DNA of 64,000 nucleotides from DASZHJ01 sp035507155 (GTDB taxonomy: Bacteria; Pseudomonadota; Alphaproteobacteria; ATCC43930; CGMCC-115725): contig DATJOK010000071.1 of NCBI GenBank assembly GCA_035507155.1, positions 1-64,000 of the forward strand. Direction: 5' to 3'. The stretch's first letter is position 1, and every line of letters begins with the position of its first letter. The translations under genes and the position numbers were made by a program. Positions 17,259 through 24,391 of the stretch are shown one piece after another. The notes under the pieces are model-generated. The model had not been told where the DNA came from. It saw nothing but the letters and a program-made list of their open reading frames with translations, and searched no databases.

Positions 17259-18869
17259 TCAGGCCCTGGCGAGCTGACGGTAGTCGAGCTGGCGATGGAA
17301 CCAGTAGCGATAGCCGACCACGCTCTTCTGCATGGCGACATTGAGGTAGGGCTGGAACAGCGGCATGCGCGGCACGTCGTCCATGGCGATCTTGATGAAG
17401 CCCTCGACCTCGGTGTCGTAGGCCTTGGGGTCGCTCTCGAAGCGCGCGGCGTCGATCAGCTTATCCATCGCCGGATTCACATAGGACATCGTGTTGAAGA
17501 TCGAGTTCTGGCCGTGATAGGTCCAGAAGAAGAAATAGTCCGGGAAGTTGAGCCAGCCGCCGAAAACGTTGGTGATCATCGGCAGCGTCTTCTTGGAGAA
17601 CTCCGCGCGCCAGGTGGCGCCGGGGATCTTGTTGAGCGTCACCTTGATGCCAGCCTGCGCCAGGCTCTCCTGGGTCAGCACGCAGAGCGGCTCGTTGGTG
17701 ACCGCAGCGCTGAGATCGAAGGAGAGAGTGGTCTCGAAGCCGTCGGGATAGCCGGCTTCAGCGAGCAGCTGCTTCGACTTCGCAATATCGGTCACATAGG
17801 GGAATGGCTGCGGCCAATCTGGCGTGGTGACGCTGGCCGGGCCGCCGAACAGCGGCCGCCCGCGGCCATAGAGCGCCGCGTCCATGATCTTCTGATAAGG
17901 GATCGCATAGGCGACGGCCTGGCGCACCTTCACATTGTCGAAGGGCTTCATCGTCACGTTCATGCCGATGTATTGGAGCGCGTTCTCGATCGGCGTGCCG
18001 ACGACGGTGAGCTTCTTGTCGGCAGCCATCTCGGCCACGTCCTTCGGCGGCAGATCGACGGAGATGTCGGCGTCGCCGCGCTCGATCAGCGCGCGCCGGT
18101 TGCCGGCCGACGGCACCACGCGCCAGATCACCCGCTGCATCGCCGGCGGCGGGCCGGACTTCCAGGCCTCGTTGCGGAGATAGATCAGCTCCTGGCCGGG
18201 CGTGTACTTGTCGAGCTTGTAGGCGCCGCCGCCCGCGGTGTTGTTCTTGAGCCACTCCATGGCCCAGGGGTCCTCGGCGGTGGCGTGCTTCTTCGCGAGA
18301 CCCGAGTTGATCACCACGGGCACCGGCACCGCGAGGTCAGGCATGGTGAGCTTGTCCTTGCGGATGAAATCGATGCGGAAGGTCCGGTCGTCGACGACGA
18401 CGAACTGTTCCGGCTTCTCCATCGAGCCGACCTTCATCTGCACGGTCGGGAAGCCGCCGACGGTGACAGCGCGGTCGAAAGACCATTTCACGTCCTTCGC
18501 CGTCACCGGCGTGCCGTCGTGGAAGGTGGCATCCTTGCGCAGCTTGAAGGTGACCGAGGTCTCGCGGAGATCCCATTCCTCCGCCAGCTCAGGCACCAGC
18601 TTCTTGTCGTCGTAATGGCCGTTGCCGTTCTCGTCGGTCTTGGCGCCGAAGCTCAGCAGCCGGTCGTAGACCGCCCACGACGCCTCGTAGCCGCCGCGAT
18701 TGGTGCCGACGCCATGGATGTCGAGATTGTTGGGCCCGCCTTCGGAGACGGTGAGAAGCGTATCCTTGCGGCTCTGCGCCAGCGCCGGCGCCTTGAACCC
18801 GCCCGCTGCTGCGAGCGCGCTGCCGGTGGCGAGCGCTGTCGTGGCCTTGAGGAAATCCCGTCGCCGCAT
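17259..18869 (-). CDS. peptide-type ABC transporter substrate-binding protein, Tat-exported
   Basis: 536-residue periplasmic binding protein of the DppA/OppA (family 5) type. The start MRRRDFLKATTALATG at 18869 has a GGAGGGG site and gives a twin-arginine signal (RRRDFLK); the longer upstream frame is non-coding. Signatures FKLRKDATFHDGTPVTAKDVKWSFDR-like, in several pieces, and VRQAVAYAIPY are present. It is the first gene of the nine-gene operon and probably the most strongly made. The cargo is unknown; association with atzG/atzE suggests a ureide or modified amino compound. A sigma-54 promoter lies 68 bases upstream. Confidence 0.9.
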   Translation of the reverse strand: MRRRDFLKATTALATGSALAAAGGFKAPALAQSRKDTLLTVSEGGPNNLDIHGVGTNRGGYEASWAVYDRLLSFGAKTDENGNGHYDDKKLVPELAEEWDLRETSVTFKLRKDATFHDGTPVTAKDVKWSFDRAVTVGGFPTVQMKVGSMEKPEQFVVVDDRTFRIDFIRKDKLTMPDLAVPVPVVINSGLAKKHATAEDPWAMEWLKNNTAGGGAYKLDKYTPGQELIYLRNEAWKSGPPPAMQRVIWRVVPSAGNRRALIERGDADISVDLPPKDVAEMAADKKLTVVGTPIENALQYIGMNVTMKPFDNVKVRQAVAYAIPYQKIMDAALYGRGRPLFGGPASVTTPDWPQPFPYVTDIAKSKQLLAEAGYPDGFETTLSFDLSAAVTNEPLCVLTQESLAQAGIKVTLNKIPGATWRAEFSKKTLPMITNVFGGWLNFPDYFFFWTYHGQNSIFNTMSYVNPAMDKLIDAARFESDPKAYDTEVEGFIKIAMDDVPRMPLFQPYLNVAMQKSVVGYRYWFHRQLDYRQLARA

Positions 18870-18936
18870 GTCCCCTCCGCTGCCTTTGACGCATGACCCA
18901 TTCGGGCAGGGTCGTCGTGAGCCCTGCGCAGACGTT

Positions 18937-18951
18937 GCAACCCATGTGCCA
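18937..18951 (-). promoter_or_regulatory. sigma-54 (-24/-12) promoter for the ABC-atzGE-biuH-permease operon
   Basis: On the minus strand the sequence reads TGGCAC, then ATGGG, then TTGC, a complete match to the sigma-54 core with correct 5-base spacing between boxes. The GG (-24) and GC (-12) are intact. Transcription would start near 18926, about 57 bases before the ATG of the binding protein. Sigma-54 with NtrC controls many nitrogen-scavenging operons. I did not find a clear NtrC site in the 190 bases upstream. Confidence 0.75.
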
Positions 18952-19080
18952 TGCGGCGAGCGGGAGGAGCGGGGGCCTCGGCAGAATCTTTGGTCAAGAA
19001 TTGCGCAAGTCCCGCGGGGAGAGGGCAAACCGGCGGCATCGCCGCGGTGCCCCTGCCACATGTTGCCGGCCTTGCGGCTT

Positions 19081-19095
19081 TGGCCCGGGTCCTGC
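19081..19095 (+). promoter_or_regulatory. possible weak sigma-54 promoter for atzF-atzH
   Basis: TGGCCC, GGGTC and CTGC keep the GG and GC invariant bases at the right spacing, but two core positions differ from consensus. A start near 19107 would leave a 35-base leader before atzF. Proposed mainly because the divergent operon has a perfect site. Confidence 0.35.
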
Positions 19096-19141
19096 AAAAC
19101 CAGACGCCGTTGCCGTTTTCTCAGCGCCGGAGCGTTGCCGT

Positions 19142-20950
19142 ATGACGATCGCCCTCGACCTCGCGAGCCTGCGCCGGCGCTATCTCGAGGGCGCGCTGCG
19201 GCCGGTCGACCTGATCGAGAGCCTCGGCGACCGCCTCCTGACCTCCGATGCGACGGCGGTCTGGATCCACCGGCTCTCCCTCGATCGGCTCCGCGCCGAT
19301 GCCGAGGCGCTGGAGCGGCACGGGCAGGCGGTGGGCATCGCGTCGCTGCCGCTCTATGGCGTCCCCTTCGCGGTCAAGGACAACATCGACGTGGCAGGCC
19401 TGCCGACGACTGCGGCTTGCCCCGGCTTCGCCTACGATGCAGAGCGCTCGGCGACCGTGGTGGAGAAGCTGCTGGCGGCCGGCGCGCTGCTGGTGGGGAA
19501 GACCAATCTCGACCAGTTCGCCACCGGCCTCGCTGGCGTGCGCTCTCCTTATGGCATGCCGCGCAACCCCTTCGATCCGGCTTTCGTGCCCGGGGGCTCC
19601 AGCTCGGGCTCCGCGGTCGCGGTGGCGATGGGGCTCGTCTCCTTTGCTCTCGGCACCGATACAGCCGGCTCCGGCCGGGTGCCGGCGGCCTTCAACAACG
19701 TGGTGGGGCTGAAGCCGACCCGCGGTTTGCTGAGCGCCGCCGGCGTGGTGCCGGCCTGTCGCTCCCTCGACTGCGTCTCGATCTTCGCGCTCACCGTTGC
19801 CGATGCGATGGCGGTGCTGGCGGAGACTGCCGGTCTTGACGCCGCGGATCCGCTCTCGCGCGCGGCGCCGGCGGGATTTCGCGCGCGGGTTCCCGAGGCG
19901 CCGCCGCGCTTCGTGTTCGGGGTGCCGCGTCCGGATCAGCGCCGGTTCTTCGGCAATGCGGACGCCGAGCGTCTTTATGGCGAGGCGATCGCGCGGCTCG
20001 GCTCGCTCGGCGGCGAGGCACGGGAGATCGACTATGCGCCCCTCGTGGAGGCGGCTGGCTTTCTCTACGGCGGCCCGTGGCTTGCCGAGCGGGCGTCCTC
20101 CCTCGGCAGCTTCCTCGCCGAGCGGCCGCAGGAGATCCATCCGGTGGTCCGCGAGATCCTCTCCAGCGCGAGCCGGTACACCGCCGCCGACACTTTCGCC
20201 GCCCAGCATCGTCTGGCGGCGATCAGACGCGCTCTCTGCCCGCTCTGGCAGGAGATCGCCTGTCTCGTTCTACCGAGTGCCGGCACCCTCTATCGCGTCG
20301 AGGAGCTGCTGCGCGACCCGATCGAGCTCAACGCCAATCTCGGCTACTACACCAACTTCGTGAACCTTCTCGATCTGTCGGCGATCGCCGTGCCCGGCGG
20401 ATTTCAGGCCAACGGCCTGCCGGCGGGCATCACGCTGGTAGCGCCGGCATGGCACGACGCCTTCATCGCAGGAATTGCCGCGCGATTCCATCAAGCGACC
20501 GGGCTCCCGCTGGGCGCGACCGGCGCCGCGCAGCCGTCGCCGCCGGGCGTCGCGTCGCTCGATTTTCCCTTCGTCCCGCTGGCGGTGGTGGGGGCTCATC
20601 TCTCCGGCGAGCCGCTCAATCCGCAGCTCACCGCCCTCGGAGCGCGGCTGCGCCGTGCCGGCCGCACGGCGCCCTGCTATCGCCTCTATGCGCTGCCTGA
20701 CGGCAAGCGGCCGGGGCTGTTACGCGTGGCGGACGGAGGTGCCGCGATCGAGCTGGAGGTGTGGGATGTTCCCGCCGCCGCGCTCGGCGTCTTCCTCGCC
20801 GGCATCGCGCCGCCGCTCGGCATCGGCACCATCGAGCTGGAGGACGGTCGCCAGGCCAAGGGCTTTCTCTGCGAGAGCCACGCCGTGGCGAGCGCGATCG
20901 ACATCACCGCCCATGGTGGCTGGCGCGCCTATCGGCGCTCACAGCGCTAA
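19142..20950 (+). CDS. atzF: allophanate hydrolase AtzF
   Basis: 602-residue enzyme, the length of AtzF of Pseudomonas sp. ADP. It is an N-terminal amidase-signature domain plus the C-terminal domain typical of allophanate hydrolases. The triad is Lys79 (AVKDNIDV), Ser153 (GGSSSGS) and Ser177 (DTAGSGRVPA). It hydrolyses allophanate to ammonia and N-carboxycarbamate, which decays to CO2 and ammonia; in AtzF the C-terminal domain is reported to aid decarboxylation. The ATG at 19142 is chosen because longer in-frame extensions run into the divergent promoter region. It is followed 12 bases later by atzH. Confidence 0.93.
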   Translation: MTIALDLASLRRRYLEGALRPVDLIESLGDRLLTSDATAVWIHRLSLDRLRADAEALERHGQAVGIASLPLYGVPFAVKDNIDVAGLPTTAACPGFAYDAERSATVVEKLLAAGALLVGKTNLDQFATGLAGVRSPYGMPRNPFDPAFVPGGSSSGSAVAVAMGLVSFALGTDTAGSGRVPAAFNNVVGLKPTRGLLSAAGVVPACRSLDCVSIFALTVADAMAVLAETAGLDAADPLSRAAPAGFRARVPEAPPRFVFGVPRPDQRRFFGNADAERLYGEAIARLGSLGGEAREIDYAPLVEAAGFLYGGPWLAERASSLGSFLAERPQEIHPVVREILSSASRYTAADTFAAQHRLAAIRRALCPLWQEIACLVLPSAGTLYRVEELLRDPIELNANLGYYTNFVNLLDLSAIAVPGGFQANGLPAGITLVAPAWHDAFIAGIAARFHQATGLPLGATGAAQPSPPGVASLDFPFVPLAVVGAHLSGEPLNPQLTALGARLRRAGRTAPCYRLYALPDGKRPGLLRVADGGAAIELEVWDVPAAALGVFLAGIAPPLGIGTIELEDGRQAKGFLCESHAVASAIDITAHGGWRAYRRSQR

Positions 20951-20962
20951 TCAGGAGAGAGC

Positions 20963-21343
20963 ATGCACGAGATCAACATTCCCGAGGTGCTCGCCGAGGT
21001 CACGGCGGCATTCCACCGCTACGAGCAAGCCCTGGTCGGCAACGATGTCGCCGTCCTCACCGAGCTGTTCTGGAACTCGCCGCTGACGCTGCGCTTCGGC
21101 ATCACCGAGAACCTCTACGGCCACGAGCAGATCACCGGCTTCCGCGCCGCCCGCTCCCCGGCGGGACTGGCGCGCCAGCTGCGCAATACCGTCATCACCA
21201 CCTATGGCCGCGACGTCGGTACCGCCAATACCGAGTTCACCCGCGAGAACGTGCCGCGCATCGGTCGCCAGAGCCACACTTGGCTGCGCCTTCCCGAGGG
21301 CTGGCGCATCGTCGCGGCGCATGTGAGTTATATGGACGGCTAG
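20963..21343 (+). CDS. atzH: AtzH/HpxZ family protein (DUF3225), 1,3-dicarboxyurea amidase candidate
   Basis: 126-residue SnoaL-fold protein with an AGGAG site 6-8 bases before the ATG. In Pseudomonas sp. ADP, AtzH is proposed to convert 1,3-dicarboxyurea (the AtzE product) to allophanate, with Tyr22 and Arg46 needed. Here Tyr20 and Arg44 occur with the same spacing of 24 residues (FHRYEQ and LTLRFG), so the catalytic pair looks conserved. The Klebsiella relative HpxZ is in an oxalurate operon with HpxX/HpxY, relatives of AtzG/AtzE. It is co-transcribed with atzF. Confidence 0.88.
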   Translation: MHEINIPEVLAEVTAAFHRYEQALVGNDVAVLTELFWNSPLTLRFGITENLYGHEQITGFRAARSPAGLARQLRNTVITTYGRDVGTANTEFTRENVPRIGRQSHTWLRLPEGWRIVAAHVSYMDG

Positions 21344-21412
21344 GAACCCGGAGGATCGATAGAACCCGGGCGGCTCCTATCGACCCTTCCGCATCACTGA
21401 AAGAGGCATGGT

Positions 21413-21799
21413 ATGATCCGCGGCTACAGTGATCACGCTGCCAATGAGCGAACCTTTCTGGCTTGGGTGCGGACCGGGATCGCGGTGATCGCGTTCGGCT
21501 TCGTCATCGAGAAGTTCAATCTTTTCGTTCTCGCCATGGCCAGCGCGAACTCGTTCGGCGCGGCGCGGCAATTGCAGCTCGAGCGGCTCTCGGGGCCGCT
21601 TGGCCGCTACGACGGGCTGGCTCTGATCCTCGTCGGGACCGCGTTGATCGGCGTTGCTGCCGCGCGATTTGTCCGCACCGGCCGGCTGCTCGACGACCAG
21701 GACCTTCATTCCGCCGGCGGCATCCGTGCCGAGCTGTTCCTGTCGGCGGTCCTGGCGTTGATGGTCGCGGGCTTCAGCGCCTTTCTGGCCTTCGGCTGA
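21413..21799 (+). CDS. DUF202 (YidH-like) inner-membrane protein
   Basis: 128 residues with three membrane helices. The N-terminus carries the family signature ANERTFLAWVRTGIAVIAFGF, here split as NERTFLAWVRTG (residues 11-22) followed by the first helix and EKF. Function of the family is unknown. It lies 69 bases after atzH on the same strand and may be read through, but nothing ties it to ureide breakdown. Confidence 0.85.
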   Translation: MIRGYSDHAANERTFLAWVRTGIAVIAFGFVIEKFNLFVLAMASANSFGAARQLQLERLSGPLGRYDGLALILVGTALIGVAAARFVRTGRLLDDQDLHSAGGIRAELFLSAVLALMVAGFSAFLAFG

Positions 21800-21823
21800 G
21801 AACGCCAGGCTGCCGAGATCCCT

Positions 21824-22717
21824 TTAAGGCACCGTGCCGTTTGGCAGCGCGATGCAATGCTCGGCGATGGCGCCCGCCGTCGTGATCCAGAGCTCGGAGC
21901 GTTGGGCCGCGATGTGGCGGAGCGCGCGGCGGAGATGGCGCAGGCGATAGGGCTGGCCGACGATATAGGGATGGAGCGCCACGCCCATCACCAGCGGCTT
22001 CCTCTTCGCCTGCTCGCGCATCTCGTCGAAGTTGTCGACGATCATGTCGGCAAAGGGGCCGGCGTCCATGCGGCGCGCGACGATGGCGGGGATGTCGTTG
22101 AGCTCCTGCGGATAGGGCACGGAGAGGATGCGGCCCTTGCGGGTGCGCATCCAGACCGGCTGGTCGTCCATGCACCAGTCGAGGAGGTAAGCATAGCCCT
22201 GCTCCTGCAGGAGATCCGGCGTCAGCCGGCTCTCGGAGATCCAGGGGCCGAGCCAGCCACGCGGCGATGCGCCCTCGGCCTTGGCGATGCGCGCGGTGGC
22301 CTCGGCGATCAGCGCCGCTTCGGTCGCTTCATCCAGCACACCCTGCCGCTCGGCATTGGTGCGTCCGTGGCCGACGATCTCGTCGCCGCGCCGGCGGAAT
22401 GCCTCCGTCACCTCGGGGCAATGGTCGTAGATCGTCGAGTTCACCAGCACTGAGCAGGGAAGCTCGAGCTCTTCGAGGAGTTCAATGAGCCGCCAGACAC
22501 CGACCCGGTTGCCGTATTCGCGCCAGGCGAAGTTCAGCACGTCGGGCGGCGGCCCGCCTGGCGCCAGCTCGGCGCCGAGCCCCTCGCCGAAGGCGAAATG
22601 CTCGAGGTTGATCGCGATATAGACGGCAAGGCCTCGACCGGCCGGCCAGACATAAACCTGTCGCCGTGCGATCGGCTGGTAGTCGTAGCGATGATGATGC
22701 GGCAAGGGTGCGGCCAT
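21824..22717 (-). CDS. polysaccharide deacetylase-family protein, PuuE-like
   Basis: 297 residues of the NodB-homology fold. It lacks the TFDDG metal motif of true deacetylases and instead shows INLEHFAFGEG, VGHGRTNAERQ, GWLGPWISESRLTPD and LSVPYPQELND, as in the metal-independent allantoinase PuuE and its relatives. PuuE opens the hydantoin ring of allantoin. Proteins of this subgroup often sit with amidohydrolase and ABC genes, but their substrates are mostly untested. It is oriented away from atzF-atzH and 85 bases downstream of mntH. A cyclic-ureide hydrolase role is plausible and unproved. Confidence 0.75.
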   Translation of the reverse strand: MAAPLPHHHRYDYQPIARRQVYVWPAGRGLAVYIAINLEHFAFGEGLGAELAPGGPPPDVLNFAWREYGNRVGVWRLIELLEELELPCSVLVNSTIYDHCPEVTEAFRRRGDEIVGHGRTNAERQGVLDEATEAALIAEATARIAKAEGASPRGWLGPWISESRLTPDLLQEQGYAYLLDWCMDDQPVWMRTRKGRILSVPYPQELNDIPAIVARRMDAGPFADMIVDNFDEMREQAKRKPLVMGVALHPYIVGQPYRLRHLRRALRHIAAQRSELWITTAGAIAEHCIALPNGTVP

Positions 22718-22802
22718 GGGCGCCGGTGCTCCTCAACGTGAGGCGCGGCTTCCCCGCCGCGCCGATGGAGCCTAGGCGGAACCGAGATCGCTGGGAAAGC
22801 GG

Positions 22803-24089
22803 TTACGCGAAGCTCTGGGTGATGAGCCAGGTGTTGAGCACCACAAGGGCCGCCGTCACCGAGGTTGCGAGCCGCAGCATCAGCGGGCTCACCTTGAGCA
22901 CGCTCATGACCCTGTGGTCGCGCAGTAGCAGCACCATCGGCACCAGCACGAAGGGGAGCGCGGCGCCGATCACCACCTGGCTCGCCACCAGCAGCGTGTC
23001 CACGGCGTTCTCGCCGAGAAAGGCGGGAATGATCATCGCGGGTACCAGAGCGAACGCCCGGGTCAGGAAGGCGCGCAGCACCGGGTTGATGCTGAGGCCG
23101 AGGAAGCCCTCGGCGACGATCTGGCCGGCCATGGTGCCGGTCATGGTGGCGCTCTGTCCGGCGGCGAGCAGCGCCACCGCGAAGAGCGGCGCGGCAAGCC
23201 CGCTGCCCAGGACGGGGTCGATGAGCTTGTAGGCATCCTCGATGCCGGCGACTGCCTGGCCGCCATGGAAGGCCGCCGCCGCCACGATCAGGATCGCCGC
23301 GTTCACCAGGCAGGCGAGGGTCAGAGCGGCGCCGGAATCGATCGCCAGCAGGCGCGCGATGCGGCTCCGCTCGATGCCGCGGGCCTCGGCGGCGCGCGCG
23401 TGGGCGAGGCTCGAGTGGAGATAGAGGTTGTGCGGCATGATGGTGGCGCCGAGGATGCCGAGCGAGACATAGAGCATGCCGGGATCGCGAGCGATCTCCG
23501 GGCTCGGGACGAGGCCGCGCAGCACAGCGCCGGCGTCGGGGCGCGCGATCGCGATCTGCGCCGCGAAGCACGCGGCGACGACGACCACCAGCGCGGTGAT
23601 GACGCGCTCCGGCAAACCGCTCAAGCGCTGCGGCGCCGCCAGCAGCGCGAAGGTCATCGCCGTGGTGGCGAGCATGCCAGCTTCGAGGGAGATCCCCAGC
23701 AGCAGCTTGAGGGCGAGGCCGGCGCCCAGCAGCTCGGCGAGATCGGTCGCGATCATGGCGAGCTCGGAGATGAGCCAGACCGTCAACGTCGCCGGCCGCG
23801 AGAACCGGCGCCCGATCAGCGTCGCCAGGTCGGTCCCGGCGGCAAGGGTGAGGCGGACCACGAGATACTGCAGTAGCGCCGCGATGGCGCTCGCCGCGAC
23901 CACGACCGAAAGGAGGGTGAAACCATGGCGCGAGCCGGCGTCGAGGTCGGTTGCCCAGTTGCCGGGATCCATATATCCGACCGCGACCACCAGGCCCGGG
24001 CCGAAGAGGCGCCAGACGCCGGATGTGCTGACTGCGCCGGCAGCTGGCACCGCGCGAAAGCGCTGAAAGGCGAGGGCGATAGCGGTCAT
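22803..24089 (-). CDS. mntH: NRAMP-family divalent metal (Mn/Fe) transporter
   Basis: 428-residue proton-coupled importer with 11 membrane helices. Metal-binding residues are visible: Asp41-Pro-Gly-Asn44 in helix 1 (DPGNWATD) and Met218 in helix 6 (MPHNLYLHS), which favours transition metals. The ATG at 24089 is preferred over a TTG at 24113, because CAAGGTG stands 8 bases before it. Upstream is a Fur/Mur-like palindrome, so control by manganese or iron is likely. Confidence 0.9.
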   Translation of the reverse strand: MTAIALAFQRFRAVPAAGAVSTSGVWRLFGPGLVVAVGYMDPGNWATDLDAGSRHGFTLLSVVVAASAIAALLQYLVVRLTLAAGTDLATLIGRRFSRPATLTVWLISELAMIATDLAELLGAGLALKLLLGISLEAGMLATTAMTFALLAAPQRLSGLPERVITALVVVVAACFAAQIAIARPDAGAVLRGLVPSPEIARDPGMLYVSLGILGATIMPHNLYLHSSLAHARAAEARGIERSRIARLLAIDSGAALTLACLVNAAILIVAAAAFHGGQAVAGIEDAYKLIDPVLGSGLAAPLFAVALLAAGQSATMTGTMAGQIVAEGFLGLSINPVLRAFLTRAFALVPAMIIPAFLGENAVDTLLVASQVVIGAALPFVLVPMVLLLRDHRVMSVLKVSPLMLRLATSVTAALVVLNTWLITQSFA

Positions 24090-24119
24090 CGGGCACACCT
24101 TGAGGTTACCCAATGACTT

Positions 24120-24140
24120 AATTGAGAATAGTTCTTAATT
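24120..24140. promoter_or_regulatory. Fur/Mur-type operator upstream of mntH
   Basis: A 21-base interrupted palindrome in an AT-rich patch: half-sites AATTgAGAA and TTCTtAATT around a 3-base centre, with one mismatched pair besides the centre. It lies 31 bases before the mntH ATG, where a repressor would block the promoter. Size and base content fit Fur-family operators; alphaproteobacterial Mur is the likely reader. Confidence 0.55.
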
Positions 24141-24164
24141 GCAGATCCGGTTTCGCGGATCTGC
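24141..24164. repeat. perfect 9-base inverted repeat next to the mntH operator
   Basis: GCAGATCCG and CGGATCTGC flank a 6-base loop, directly abutting the AT-rich palindrome. No T-run follows on either strand, so it is not a standard terminator. It could be a second protein site or a leader hairpin of the mntH transcript. Confidence 0.5.
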
Positions 24165-24391
24165 CATGCGTCGGCGGTTTGCCCGCCGCCAAGAACGCTG
24201 ACTAATCACCCGTTTTTGTTGCGAAATCTCTATTTAACCTTTTAGGGGCGATAACAACTGGCTAGGCATCCTTGTAGGCTGGGCGAGCGTCGCGAAAGGT
24301 CTGTCCACCGTCTTGTTATGACCGCATGAAGAGGTGCGGTGAGCGGACAGCAGCGTCACCGCCGCCCCAGGATGCCGCCAGGAGGTGGTCG

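Noticed and set aside
21829..21839. GGCAC/GTGCC hairpin as terminator between convergent genes
   Set aside because: Only five pairs with a one-base loop, and it lies within the coding end of the PuuE-like gene.
24090..24200. Metal-sensing riboswitch in the mntH leader
   Set aside because: Only one simple hairpin is visible and it lies upstream of the likely operator; nothing resembles the multi-helix yybP-ykoY fold.
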